64,000 bases of DNA from Salinispora cortesiana (GTDB lineage Bacteria > Actinomycetota > Actinomycetes > Mycobacteriales > Micromonosporaceae): NCBI RefSeq assembly GCF_000484695.1, contig NZ_AXVR01000011.1, positions 1 through 64,000 on the forward strand. The letters run 5' to 3'. Each line of letters begins with the position of its first letter. The first letter of the stretch is position 1. The notes beneath the pieces were generated by a model. It did no database searches and was not told the origin of the DNA. It saw only the letters and a list, made by a program, of their open reading frames with translations. The position numbers were made by a program, and so were the translations under genes. Below, one piece after another: positions 1 through 7,714 of this stretch.

Positions 1-127
1 AGGAGTGAGCTTGCGAGCCCCGCAGTCGGCGGCCGGTGGGGATGATTGTGGCTGACGCGAGGAGTGAGCTTGCGAGCCCCGCAGTCGGCGGCCGGAAGGG
101 ATCGTTGTGGCTGACGCGAGGAGTGAG
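1..127. repeat. 59-bp tandem repeat, two full copies plus a 9-bp third
   Basis: Two 59-bp units (1-59 and 60-118) match at about 55 of 59 positions. A third copy is cut after its first 9 bases (119-127). Each unit begins AGGAGTGAGCTTGCGAGCCC and ends with GTGGCTGACGCG, so it carries a Shine-Dalgarno-like AGGAGTGAG and an in-frame GTG. The partial third copy supplies the ribosome binding site of the threonine aldolase gene that follows. The first unit starts at base 1, so the array may extend beyond the window. Confidence 0.85.
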
Positions 128-133
128 GACATC

Positions 134-1153
134 ATGATCGATCTACGCTCGGACACCGTTACCCACCCAACCGCGGGAATGCGGGAGGCGATGGCCGTCG
201 CCGAGGTGGGCGACGACGTGTACGGCGAGGATCCCACAGTCAACGCCCTCGAAACCGAGGTTGCGGCGCTCTTCGGCCACGAGGCGGCGCTGTTCTGCCC
301 GACCGGGACGATGGCCAACCAGATTTCGCTGCAGCTGTTGGTGCCGCCCGGCGGTGAACTGCTCTGCGACGCGGATGCGCACGTGGTGACGTACGAGATC
401 GGTGCGGCTGCCACCTACGGCGGCATTTCGTCGCGGACCTGGCCGGCGGTCGGCGCGGCGGTCGACCCCGACGTGGTCGCCGGCATGATTCGGCCCGACG
501 GCTACTTCGCGGTGCCCACCCGGGCGGTCGCCGTGGAGCAGACCCACAATCGGGGCGGCGGTGGGGTGATCTCGCTGGCGGCTCTGCGTGAGCTGCGTCG
601 GGTTGCCGACGACGCCCAGGTCGCGGTGCACTGCGACGGTGCTCGAATCTGGCACGCGCACGTCGCCGACGGGGTGCCGCTGGCCACCTACGGCATGCTC
701 TTCGACACCCTGGCGGTCTGCCTCTCCAAGGGGCTCGGCGCGCCGGTCGGCTCGCTGGTGGTAGGCAGTGCCGACAAGATCGAACGAGCCCGGTTCATCC
801 GTAAGCGGATGGGCGGCGGTATGCGGCAGGCCGGGATCCTCGCCGCTGCCGGCCGGTACGCCCTGGCAAACCAGGTGCAGCGGCTCGCCGAGGATCACAC
901 GAAGGCGGCCCGGCTCGCCGATGCGGTGGCGCCGTTCGGGGTATTGGCGGCCGAGGTGCGTACCAACCTGGTCCCGTTGGATCTCACCAAGACGCCGATG
1001 AACGCCCACACCTTCGCGGCCGCGGTCCGTGCGGAAGGGGTACTGGTCAGTGTGCTCGGCCCGCGTACCGCGCGCCTGGTCACCCATCTCGGTGTGGACG
1101 ACGCGGCGATCGACCGTGCGATCGACGTCCTCACCCGTGCCTTGCGTACCTGA
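134..1153 (+). CDS. ltaE: Low-specificity L-threonine aldolase (GntG/LtaE-like, PLP-dependent)
   Basis: A 339-aa fold-type I PLP enzyme expected to split L-threonine or L-allo-threonine into glycine and acetaldehyde in the cytosol. It opens [13 protein letters not shown], the usual family N-terminus, has the nucleotide-fold stretch [11 protein letters not shown], and carries the Schiff-base lysine in [10 protein letters not shown]. Length is normal for the family. ATG 134 is chosen over an in-frame GTG at 107 because the family starts MIDLRSDTV and AGGAGTGAGG (119-128) sits 5 nt upstream. The GTG at 107 lies inside the second repeat unit. The gene converges on nfo. Confidence 0.9.
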   Translation: MIDLRSDTVTHPTAGMREAMAVAEVGDDVYGEDPTVNALETEVAALFGHEAALFCPTGTMANQISLQLLVPPGGELLCDADAHVVTYEIGAAATYGGISSRTWPAVGAAVDPDVVAGMIRPDGYFAVPTRAVAVEQTHNRGGGGVISLAALRELRRVADDAQVAVHCDGARIWHAHVADGVPLATYGMLFDTLAVCLSKGLGAPVGSLVVGSADKIERARFIRKRMGGGMRQAGILAAAGRYALANQVQRLAEDHTKAARLADAVAPFGVLAAEVRTNLVPLDLTKTPMNAHTFAAAVRAEGVLVSVLGPRTARLVTHLGVDDAAIDRAIDVLTRALRT

Positions 1154-1180
1154 TCCGCACCGCGGGCCGGGTCAGGTACG
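1145..1180. terminator. Shared hairpin between convergent ltaE and nfo
   Basis: CGTACCTGA (1145-1153) and TCAGGTACG (1172-1180) form a perfect 9-bp inverted repeat around an 18-nt GC-rich loop. Each arm contains one gene's stop codon, so both proteins end Leu-Arg-Thr. It has no T-tract. A bidirectional terminator role is inferred from the convergent arrangement. Confidence 0.45.
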
Positions 1181-2032
1181 TAGTCGCTTGAGAACGGCCA
1201 CGTCGCCGGCGTGGCCTACATGCTTCTCGGTGGGGGTCTCCACCACCGTCGGCACCCCGGAGGTCGCTGGGTGGCGCATCAGCTCGGCGAAGGCGGGCTC
1301 CCCGATGGTGCCCTTGCCGATGTTCTCGTGTCGGTCCCGGGTGGAGCCGCAGAGGTCCTTTGAGTCGTTGGCGTGTACCAGCCGAAGCCGGTCCGCCCCC
1401 ACGGCGTTCACCAGCGTGTCGAGCGTGGCGGTCATGCCACCTTCGACGGCCAGGTCGTGCCCGGCAGCCCAGGCGTGGCAGGTGTCGAGGCAGACACCGA
1501 GCCACGGGTGTCGGTCAACCGTGTCCAGGTAGGGGCCGAGCTGTTCTACCCGGGCGGCGAGTGAGCGCCCGCCGCCGGCGCTCGGTTCGACCAGCAGCAT
1601 CGGCCCGTTCGTGTCACCGGCGGTGTCCAGTAGCGGAAGGAGTACCTCTCGGACCTGGCGCATCGCCGTGTCGGTGTATCCGGCGTCAACCGCGCTGCCG
1701 GCGTGGAACACCACCCCCTGGGCGCCGATCGCCGCCCCTCGGCGTAGCGCGTGTGCCAGCGTTAGCGCTGACCGCTCCACCGTCGCTGCCGTGGGCGAGC
1801 CGAGGTTGACCAGTAGGGACGCGTGGATGAATACCGGGACGCCGCGCTCGGTGCAGCTGTCGCGAAACAGCGCGTCCTGCGTCGGGTTGCCGGGCGGCAA
1901 TGCCCAGCCCCGCGAATTGGACACGTAGACCTGGGCAACCTCGGCGCCCGTCGCGTCTAGGTAGGGCAGGGCAGCTTTCGCCAGCCCGCCCCCGGTCGGT
2001 GTGTGCGCACCGACCGGTCGCATCGTCGCCAT
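1172..2032 (-). CDS. nfo: Deoxyribonuclease IV (AP endonuclease, Nfo family)
   Basis: A 286-aa TIM-barrel, zinc-dependent endonuclease IV that nicks DNA 5' of abasic sites in base excision repair. Family metal-site motifs are visible in order: HASLLVNLGSP, VVFHAGS, LVEPSAG, LDTCHAWAAGHD, LVHANDSK, RHENIGKGTIG and VVETPTE. The ATG at 2032 overlaps the stop codon of the upstream kinase gene (TGATG), so translational coupling is likely. A GTG one codon upstream (2035) and an ATG at 2023 are other possible starts. No clear ribosome binding site is seen. Confidence 0.9.
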   Translation of the reverse strand: MATMRPVGAHTPTGGGLAKAALPYLDATGAEVAQVYVSNSRGWALPPGNPTQDALFRDSCTERGVPVFIHASLLVNLGSPTAATVERSALTLAHALRRGAAIGAQGVVFHAGSAVDAGYTDTAMRQVREVLLPLLDTAGDTNGPMLLVEPSAGGGRSLAARVEQLGPYLDTVDRHPWLGVCLDTCHAWAAGHDLAVEGGMTATLDTLVNAVGADRLRLVHANDSKDLCGSTRDRHENIGKGTIGEPAFAELMRHPATSGVPTVVETPTEKHVGHAGDVAVLKRLRT

Positions 2033-4017
2033 CACAGGCAGCCGAGGGTGATCTGGGTCCCCGGCGGCACCTGGGAGTTCTCACCGGGGCTTTGGAACCG
2101 GACGGTGCCGTTCTGGTTGAACTGCACCGCGACCGGGAAGGACTGCCCCTCCAACACCTGCTTGGCCTGCTGGCACGGCATGCCGATCACGCGGGGGACG
2201 ACAACCTGTGGTGGTCCCTGGCTCACCTCCAGGCTGACCTCCGTCCCCTTCTCCACGCCGTCACCGTTGGCTGGACTCTGCCCGATGACCTCGTTCTTGG
2301 GCTTGTCGGACTCCTTCACCGTCGGTGGCTCAACGAGTACCAGCCCGAGCTGGTTCAGGATCGAGCGGGCCTCGTCCAGGGGCTTGCCGACCAGGTTCGG
2401 CACCGAGATGGGCGCCCTGCCTTTGCTCAGAGTTACCGTGACCTCGTGTCCGGGCTTGACTTCGACGCCCGCCTTCGGGTCGGTGGCGACCACCATGCCC
2501 TCCGGCAGGCTGTTGTGGTAGCTGGCGGAGCCCTTGACCACCTTCAGACCGGCCTCGGTCAGGTCGGTCGCGGCCAACTCGAACTCTTTGCCGACGACAT
2601 CCGGCACCGCGAACTGCTCGGGGCCCAGCGAGAGGGTGAGGGTGATCGTGCCACCCTTCACGATGCGGGACGTGGAGGCCGGATCCTGGGACAGCACGGC
2701 GTCCTTCGGCACCTGGTCGTCGTGGCGCGGATCGGCGTACTGGAGGACCAGACCGGCCCGCTTCACCTGCGCTTCCGCAGTGGCTTGGTCCAGGCTCACC
2801 AGCTCTGGGGCCGCTGTGTATCGGCCGACCCCGACCCACCAGCCACCCACCGCGGCGATCAGCCCCAGCATCACGACGACAGCGGCCACCGCAAGCCGGC
2901 CGCGCTGCTCACCCATGAGTCGACCGGACAGCGGGGCCAACCGGGACCAGGCACTCTCGTTGTCGGCCGCCCGTCGTCGGCCGCCGCCCCGTGGGGCCTC
3001 CTCGGGCAACCGGGCCCAGGCGGGGCGCTGCGCCGGCTGTACGGCCGCGACCACCATGGTCGGCTCGCTCACCGGGGGCTTCTCGGTCACCCGGCGCAGC
3101 ACCGTGGTGTGGGTGTTCGGGTTGCCCAACCCCTCCCGAGCCACCTGCACCTGGGCGAGCAGTGCACCCGCGTCGGCTGGGCGGGCACCGGGATCGCGCC
3201 GGGTAGCGCGGATGACCAGGTCGTCAAGGGCCTTCGGTAGTCCTGGCACCAGGGTCGACGGTGCCGGTACATCCTGTCGCACATGCTGCCAGGCCACCTC
3301 GACCGGGCGATGGCCGTCGTACGGCACGCGGCCGGTGAGCATCTCGAACAGCACGATGCCCGCCGAATAGACGTCGGTGCGCGGGTCGGCGTGCCCGTCG
3401 GTCACCAGCTCCGGTGCGACATAGGCGATCGTGGCCATCAGCTGGTTGGCCTGTGCGTCGTCGGCGCTCGCCTCCACCGCCTGGGCCAACCCGAAGTCGG
3501 CGACCTTCACCACGCTGTCGACCAGGTTGGCCGCACCTCCGGTCGGTGCCTCGGCGACCAGCACGTTCTCTGGTTTGACATCCCGGTGGACGAGCCCGGC
3601 CCGGTGCGCGGCGGCGATCGCGGCGAGCATCTGTTCGGTGATCGCGAGCGCCTCGTCGGGGTTGAGCCGGTGCCGTTCGGCGAGCACGTCGCGCAGCGTG
3701 CGACCGCGCACGTACTCCATGACCAGGTATGGCCGGTCGGCGTGGATGCCCTGGTCGTAGACCGCGACGACGTTGGGGTGGGTCAGCCGGGCGATGGTCT
3801 TCGCCTCGTCGGCGAAGCGTTCCACGAAGCCTGCCGTCTGCCCCTGAGCCCCCGGGCCCGACGCGGGGTGGATGATCTTAACTGCGACGGTGCGATCGAG
3901 GCGTTCGTCGGTTGCGGTGTATACAGTCGCCATGCCACCCCGGGCGACCCGACCGCGGATGCGGTAGCGCCCGTCGATCAGTGAGCCCAGCAACGTGTCG
4001 GCGACATGTGTGTCCAT
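2032..4017 (-). CDS. pknL: Membrane Ser/Thr protein kinase with C-terminal PASTA repeats (PknL type)
   Basis: A 661-aa eukaryotic-type kinase. The N-terminal kinase domain (about residues 17-280) has the glycine loop RVARGGMATVY, the lysine in VAVKIIHP, HRDVKPENVLV (about 141-151) and DFGLAQ in the activation loop. One membrane helix lies at about 374-396. Four PASTA repeats follow outside the cell (about 405-661), a module that in related kinases recognises peptidoglycan fragments or lipid II. It is divergent from an Rv2175c-like gene and near a prenyl synthase, as pknL is in mycobacteria, which is why I use that name. Orthology is inferred from context, not from a tree. Confidence 0.85.
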   Translation of the reverse strand: MDTHVADTLLGSLIDGRYRIRGRVARGGMATVYTATDERLDRTVAVKIIHPASGPGAQGQTAGFVERFADEAKTIARLTHPNVVAVYDQGIHADRPYLVMEYVRGRTLRDVLAERHRLNPDEALAITEQMLAAIAAAHRAGLVHRDVKPENVLVAEAPTGGAANLVDSVVKVADFGLAQAVEASADDAQANQLMATIAYVAPELVTDGHADPRTDVYSAGIVLFEMLTGRVPYDGHRPVEVAWQHVRQDVPAPSTLVPGLPKALDDLVIRATRRDPGARPADAGALLAQVQVAREGLGNPNTHTTVLRRVTEKPPVSEPTMVVAAVQPAQRPAWARLPEEAPRGGGRRRAADNESAWSRLAPLSGRLMGEQRGRLAVAAVVVMLGLIAAVGGWWVGVGRYTAAPELVSLDQATAEAQVKRAGLVLQYADPRHDDQVPKDAVLSQDPASTSRIVKGGTITLTLSLGPEQFAVPDVVGKEFELAATDLTEAGLKVVKGSASYHNSLPEGMVVATDPKAGVEVKPGHEVTVTLSKGRAPISVPNLVGKPLDEARSILNQLGLVLVEPPTVKESDKPKNEVIGQSPANGDGVEKGTEVSLEVSQGPPQVVVPRVIGMPCQQAKQVLEGQSFPVAVQFNQNGTVRFQSPGENSQVPPGTQITLGCL

Positions 4018-4025
4018 CGGCAGGA

Positions 4026-4031
4026 AGTCTA
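4026..4031 (-). promoter_or_regulatory. Candidate -10 box of a leaderless pknL promoter
   Basis: On the minus strand TAGACT ends 8 nt before the pknL ATG, so transcription would begin at or next to the start codon. There is no Shine-Dalgarno sequence before the ATG. No TTGACA-like -35 is seen; its place is taken by the 23-bp tandem repeat. Confidence 0.45.
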
Positions 4032-4032
4032 T

Positions 4033-4080
4033 GTGTCCAGGGGTAGATGGTTGGAGTGTCCAGGGGTAGATGGTTGGACA
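4033..4080. repeat. Perfect 23-bp tandem repeat, candidate operator
   Basis: Copies at 4033-4055 and 4056-4078 are identical and adjacent. Each begins GTGTCCAGGGG and ends TGGTTGGA. With the following CA the second copy forms TGTCCA-N12-TGGACA, an inverted pair; TGGA-GTG-TCCA also spans the junction. The array lies directly upstream of the pknL -10 box, between the kinase and the divergent DNA-binding protein gene, so a regulator binding site is the simplest reading. Confidence 0.7.
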
Positions 4081-4225
4081 CCGATGCTACAGGCCGGCAC
4101 TGATATCTTGAATCCAGTGACCCACCGGATGGCCGTTTTCGCAGCTCCGGTCGGTGCGCGACGGCACTGATCCGGTGCCGTGGGGGCCCTCGCTCGATGT
4201 CGGGGCGGCGTGGCAGGGTGGTCGG

Positions 4226-4606
4226 GTGACCGACTCCGTTCCCGCTGGCGAGCCCGCCGTGAGCCCTGCCGCCGAACCGGCTGCGTGGCTGACCCTGCCG
4301 GCCGTCGCCGAGCGCCTTGACCTGACGATCAGCAAGGTCCACCAGATGATCCGGGACCGGGAGCTGATCGCGGTCCGCCGAGACGGTGCCCGTCGGGTGC
4401 CGGCGGACCTGGTGGCGACCCGAGGAGTGCTCAAGCACTTACCCGGGGTGCTGAATCTCCTCACCGACGCCGGCTACGACGACGAAGAGATTCTGCGCTG
4501 GCTCTATCAGCCCGACGACACCCTGCCCGGCGGCACCGCCGCCGTGGCGCTGGCCGGCGATCAGGCCCGGGAGGTCAAGCGCCGCGCCCAAGCCCTCGGC
4601 TTCTGA
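4226..4606 (+). CDS. Rv2175c-like winged-helix DNA-binding protein
   Basis: A 126-aa protein resembling mycobacterial Rv2175c, a DNA-binding protein reported as a substrate of PknL. The helix-turn-helix region WLTLPAVAERLDLTISKVHQ is followed by a wing-like IAVRRDGARRVP. The C-terminal half has DAGYDDEEILRWLYQPDDT and ends QAREVKRRAQALGF, both typical of this family. It diverges from pknL, so a kinase-regulator pair is likely. Start GTG 4226 has a purine-rich AGGGTGG upstream. An in-frame GTG at 4154 would add 24 poorly conserved residues. Confidence 0.75.
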   Translation: MTDSVPAGEPAVSPAAEPAAWLTLPAVAERLDLTISKVHQMIRDRELIAVRRDGARRVPADLVATRGVLKHLPGVLNLLTDAGYDDEEILRWLYQPDDTLPGGTAAVALAGDQAREVKRRAQALGF

Positions 4607-4617
4607 CCTCGGCGGTT

Positions 4618-4658
4618 CCCCGCCCGGTCCGGTCGAGGTCTGGCCGGATGGGGCGGGG
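4618..4658. terminator. Bidirectional hairpin between convergent genes
   Basis: CCCCGCCC (4618-4625) pairs with GGGCGGGG (4651-4658). Inside it TCCGG (4628-4632) pairs with CCGGA (4644-4648), separated by a symmetric 2-nt internal loop. It fills the gap between the Rv2175c-like gene and the convergent prenyl synthase gene. No T-tract is present. Confidence 0.55.
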
Positions 4659-4659
4659 G

Positions 4660-5742
4660 TCAGGCGGGGCGGCGGGTGGCAGCGATGGCGAGGTCGGCCA
4701 GGGCCTGGTGCGCCTCGGTGTCGAGGTCAACGGTGGACAGTGCGGCGAGCGCGGTGTCGGTGAGCTCCTGGATCCGCTGCTCGGCGCGGCCCAGCGCACC
4801 GCTGGCTCCGATCAGTTCCCGCAGCCGGGCCACCCCCGCGTCGTCGAGGTCGGAGTCGCCGAGGCCGTCGAGCAGCACCTCCCGATCGGCGGTGTCGACC
4901 ATCTCCAACGCCGCCGCCACCAGGTATGTCCGCTTTCCCTCGCGGAGGTCGTCGCCGGCTGGTTTACCGGTCTGTGCCGGGTCACCAAAGATCCCCAGCA
5001 CGTCGTCGCGAAGCTGGAAGGCCTCGCCCAGTGGCAACCCGTACGCCGAGTACGCCGCGTGGACCTCGGGGGTGGCGTCGGCCAGTGCGGCGCCGAGTAG
5101 CAATGGGCGTTCGACGGTGTACTTCGCCGACTTGTAGCGGGCAACCTTCCCGGCCCGCTCGACCGACGTGTCCCCGGTGGCCTGGGTCAGTACGTCGAGG
5201 TACTGGCCCACGGTGACCTCGGTCCGCATCTGGTCGAATACCGGCCGTGCCCGGGCGACGGTGTGCGGGTCCAGTCCGGCGGAGTGCAGCAACTCGTCCG
5301 ACCAGACGAGGCACAGGTCGCCCAGGAGAATGGCGGCCGCGTCACCGAATCCGTCCGCGTCTCCGTCCCAGTCCGCCGACCGGTGCCGGGCGGCGAACCG
5401 CAGATGCACCGCCGGCTCCCCCCGCCGGGTGTCCGAGCGATCGATCAGATCGTCGTGAATCAACGCGCTGGCCTGCACGAACTCCAACGCGGCCAGGGCG
5501 GTCGCCACCTGTTCGGTGTCGACTCCACCCGCGCCCCGGTAGCCCCAGTAGGCGAAGGCGGGCCGTAGCCGCTTGCCGCCCCCGAGGACGAATGCCTCGA
5601 CCGCGTCGGCCAACGGGGCGAGGGAGGCGTCAACGTTGGTCATCCAGGCACGTCGGGTCACCAGGAAGTCGGCCAGTGCCTTGTTGACGCGTTGCCGAAG
5701 CCCGGCACGGTCCACCGGGGAAACAGGAGCAGGGTAGGTCAC
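4660..5742 (-). CDS. idsA: Polyprenyl (geranylgeranyl-type) diphosphate synthase
   Basis: A 360-aa trans-isoprenyl diphosphate synthase that adds isopentenyl diphosphate to an allylic diphosphate in the cytosol. The first aspartate-rich motif is HDDLIDRSDTRRG and the second is FQLRDDVLGIFGD; GGGKRLRPAF is the substrate-binding stretch near the N-terminus. Residues before the first motif suggest a short- or medium-chain product, but chain length cannot be fixed by eye. It may supply geranylgeranyl diphosphate for the carotenoid operon 2 kb downstream, or for other terpenoids. The start is GTG 5742. Confidence 0.88.
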   Translation of the reverse strand: MTYPAPVSPVDRAGLRQRVNKALADFLVTRRAWMTNVDASLAPLADAVEAFVLGGGKRLRPAFAYWGYRGAGGVDTEQVATALAALEFVQASALIHDDLIDRSDTRRGEPAVHLRFAARHRSADWDGDADGFGDAAAILLGDLCLVWSDELLHSAGLDPHTVARARPVFDQMRTEVTVGQYLDVLTQATGDTSVERAGKVARYKSAKYTVERPLLLGAALADATPEVHAAYSAYGLPLGEAFQLRDDVLGIFGDPAQTGKPAGDDLREGKRTYLVAAALEMVDTADREVLLDGLGDSDLDDAGVARLRELIGASGALGRAEQRIQELTDTALAALSTVDLDTEAHQALADLAIAATRRPA

Positions 5743-5911
5743 GCCCTGACGCTAGCCGGTCGCGACGGCCAGCGACGCACCGGCGGCCTGGCGACGCGCC
5801 GTGCCCTACCGTGCGGCGTCGACTTTGCCGTGTTGCGTGGTGTCGGCCGTGCCGTGCCCCTTGTCACCGTTTGCGGCGGAGGAAGGTCTAGGGATCGCGG
5901 CCGTGCGCCGC

Positions 5912-5917
5912 TAGAGT
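5912..5917 (+). promoter_or_regulatory. Candidate -10 box before metF
   Basis: TAGAGT ends 6 nt before the GTG start of metF, in the 181-bp gap between divergent idsA and metF. The spacing fits a leaderless transcript. No convincing -35 hexamer or Shine-Dalgarno sequence is seen. Confidence 0.4.
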
Positions 5918-5923
5918 CATGGC

Positions 5924-6841
5924 GTGGCGCTTGGTCTTCCATCGGTTCTCCCCAATCCGCAGCCGGCGATCGGGGAGCTGATCCGCGACCGCCGGCCGAC
6001 CTTCTCCTTCGAGTTCATGCCGCCGAAGACAGCGCAGGGCGAGCGGCTGCTCTGGCAGGCCATCCGGGAGCTGGAGTCGCTGCGCCCGTCGTTCGTCTCG
6101 ATCACCTACGGCGCTGGTGGCTCAACCCGGGACACGACTGTGGCGGTTACCGAACGGGTCGCCACCGAGACCACGCTGCTGCCGATGGCGCACCTGACCG
6201 CAGTCAACCACTCGGTGGCCGAGCTGCGTCACGTGATCGGGCGGTTGGCCGCTGCGGGCGTGCGTAACGTGCTCGCCGTGCGTGGCGATCCGCCCGGGGA
6301 CCCCACCGGCGAGTGGGTCCCGCACCCGGATGGTGTGGACTACGCGGAGGACCTGGTCCGCCTGGTCCGCGACGCGGGTGACTTCAGCGTCGGCGTTGCC
6401 GCCTTCCCGTACAAGCACCCCCGCTCGCCCGACATCGACTCCGACACGGCGTACTTCGTCCGCAAGTGCCGGGCCGGAGCCGAGTTTGCGATCACGCAGA
6501 TGTTCTTCGACGCAGACGAGTATCTTCGGCTGCGGGACCGGGTGGTCGCGGCCGGCTGTGACACGCCGATCATCCCCGGTGTGATGCCGGTAACGAAGGT
6601 CAGCACCATCGAGCGGTCGGAGCAGCTCTCCGGCGCGCCCTTCCCACCGGCCCTGGCCGCGCGCTTCGAGCGGGTCGCGGACGACCCGGAGGCGGTCCGT
6701 GAGCTCGGTGTCGAGCAGGCCAGCGAGATGTGTCAGCGGCTGCTGGACGAGGGGGTTCCCGGCATCCACTTCATCACCTTCAACCGGTCCACAGCTACCC
6801 GGGAGATCTGGCGGAATCTGCGAGTCAGCACCCCCGGGTGA
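5924..6841 (+). CDS. metF: 5,10-methylenetetrahydrofolate reductase
   Basis: A 305-aa TIM-barrel flavoenzyme that reduces 5,10-methylene-THF to 5-methyl-THF for methionine synthesis. Family features are FSFEFMPPKT with the catalytic glutamate, the barrel strand SITYGAGGSTRDTT, MAHLTAVNHS, VRNVLAVRGDPPGD and the late FAITQMFFD and IIPGVMPV. Length is typical. It diverges from the prenyl synthase gene and is followed after 44 bp by a phospholipid synthase on the same strand. The GTG at 5924 is the only start that fits the 5' end. Confidence 0.93.
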   Translation: MALGLPSVLPNPQPAIGELIRDRRPTFSFEFMPPKTAQGERLLWQAIRELESLRPSFVSITYGAGGSTRDTTVAVTERVATETTLLPMAHLTAVNHSVAELRHVIGRLAAAGVRNVLAVRGDPPGDPTGEWVPHPDGVDYAEDLVRLVRDAGDFSVGVAAFPYKHPRSPDIDSDTAYFVRKCRAGAEFAITQMFFDADEYLRLRDRVVAAGCDTPIIPGVMPVTKVSTIERSEQLSGAPFPPALAARFERVADDPEAVRELGVEQASEMCQRLLDEGVPGIHFITFNRSTATREIWRNLRVSTPG

Positions 6842-6885
6842 CCAGACGCGCCACGACACCGCGCGATCGGTGCGACGGTTGATCC

Positions 6886-7575
6886 GTGGTGGGCAGACAG
6901 CTGAACTGGGACCAGTACGCCACGGCCTGGGCGCGCTTGCACGGTGGGTTCGATCCGCGCGCCGCGGCCCCGCTCGTCCGTGCCTGGCTGCGCCTCGCGT
7001 ATCACGGGGGCTACGTGCTGGGCCGGCTGCGGGTCACCCCGACCGCGGTGACCGTCGCCGGGGTTCTGCTCTGCCTCGGCGTGCCGCTGGTCGCGGTCCG
7101 CCCACAGGACGGGCCCTTCCTCGGCGCGTTGCTGGTGCTGCTCGCCTCGGTGGCGGACAGTCTCGACGGCGCGGTAGCGGTGGTGAGCAACCGCACCACC
7201 CGGCTTGGGTACGTCTACGACTCGGTGGCTGACCGGCTCGGTGAGGCGGCCTGGCTGGTCGCGTTCTGGCTGCTCGGTGCGCCCGGCGCGCTGGTGGCCG
7301 CCGGTGGTGCGCTCTCCTGGCTGCACGAGTACGTGCGTGCCCGGGCGACCTCCGCCGGAATGCGAGAGATCGGTGCGGTGACCGTGGGGGAGCGGCCGAC
7401 CCGGGTCGTGGTGGCCCTCGCCGGCCTGCTGCTGGCCGGGCTGGCCGGGCTGATCGAGCCGGACCTCGCCGCGGGCACCATCACCATGGCGAGCGCGGTC
7501 TGGGCGTTGCTGGCCGGCTTCGGCCTCGGACAGCTACTGGCCGCCGTCCGGGGGGCACTGATCAACGCCAGCTGA
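6886..7575 (+). CDS. CDP-alcohol phosphatidyltransferase family membrane protein
   Basis: A 229-aa integral membrane enzyme of the family that transfers a phosphatidyl group from CDP-diacylglycerol to an alcohol. The signature DSLDGAVAVV...GYVYDSVADR matches D-x2-D-G-x2-A-R-x8-G-x3-D-x3-D, except that the usual arginine after the alanine is valine. All four aspartates are kept. About five or six hydrophobic segments surround it. The substrate alcohol is not evident. The start is GTG 6886; the next codon is also GTG. It converges on the carotenoid operon. Confidence 0.75.
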   Translation: MVGRQLNWDQYATAWARLHGGFDPRAAAPLVRAWLRLAYHGGYVLGRLRVTPTAVTVAGVLLCLGVPLVAVRPQDGPFLGALLVLLASVADSLDGAVAVVSNRTTRLGYVYDSVADRLGEAAWLVAFWLLGAPGALVAAGGALSWLHEYVRARATSAGMREIGAVTVGERPTRVVVALAGLLLAGLAGLIEPDLAAGTITMASAVWALLAGFGLGQLLAAVRGALINAS

Positions 7576-7714
7576 CGCTCGCGGCCCACCGGAGCGGCGT
7601 TCGTGCCGTGCGCCGACGACGGAATCAGGCCCACGTTCCGGTGCCCCGCATCCCGCGTCGCCTGCGAAGCCGTGACACCGCCGCGGGTGGGCGTCGGTGG
7701 ACCGCGTCTACCCG

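Noticed and set aside
1900..3240. Long plus-strand frame antisense to the PASTA kinase
   Set aside because: It is a GC-bias shadow. The minus-strand product has clear kinase and PASTA motifs.
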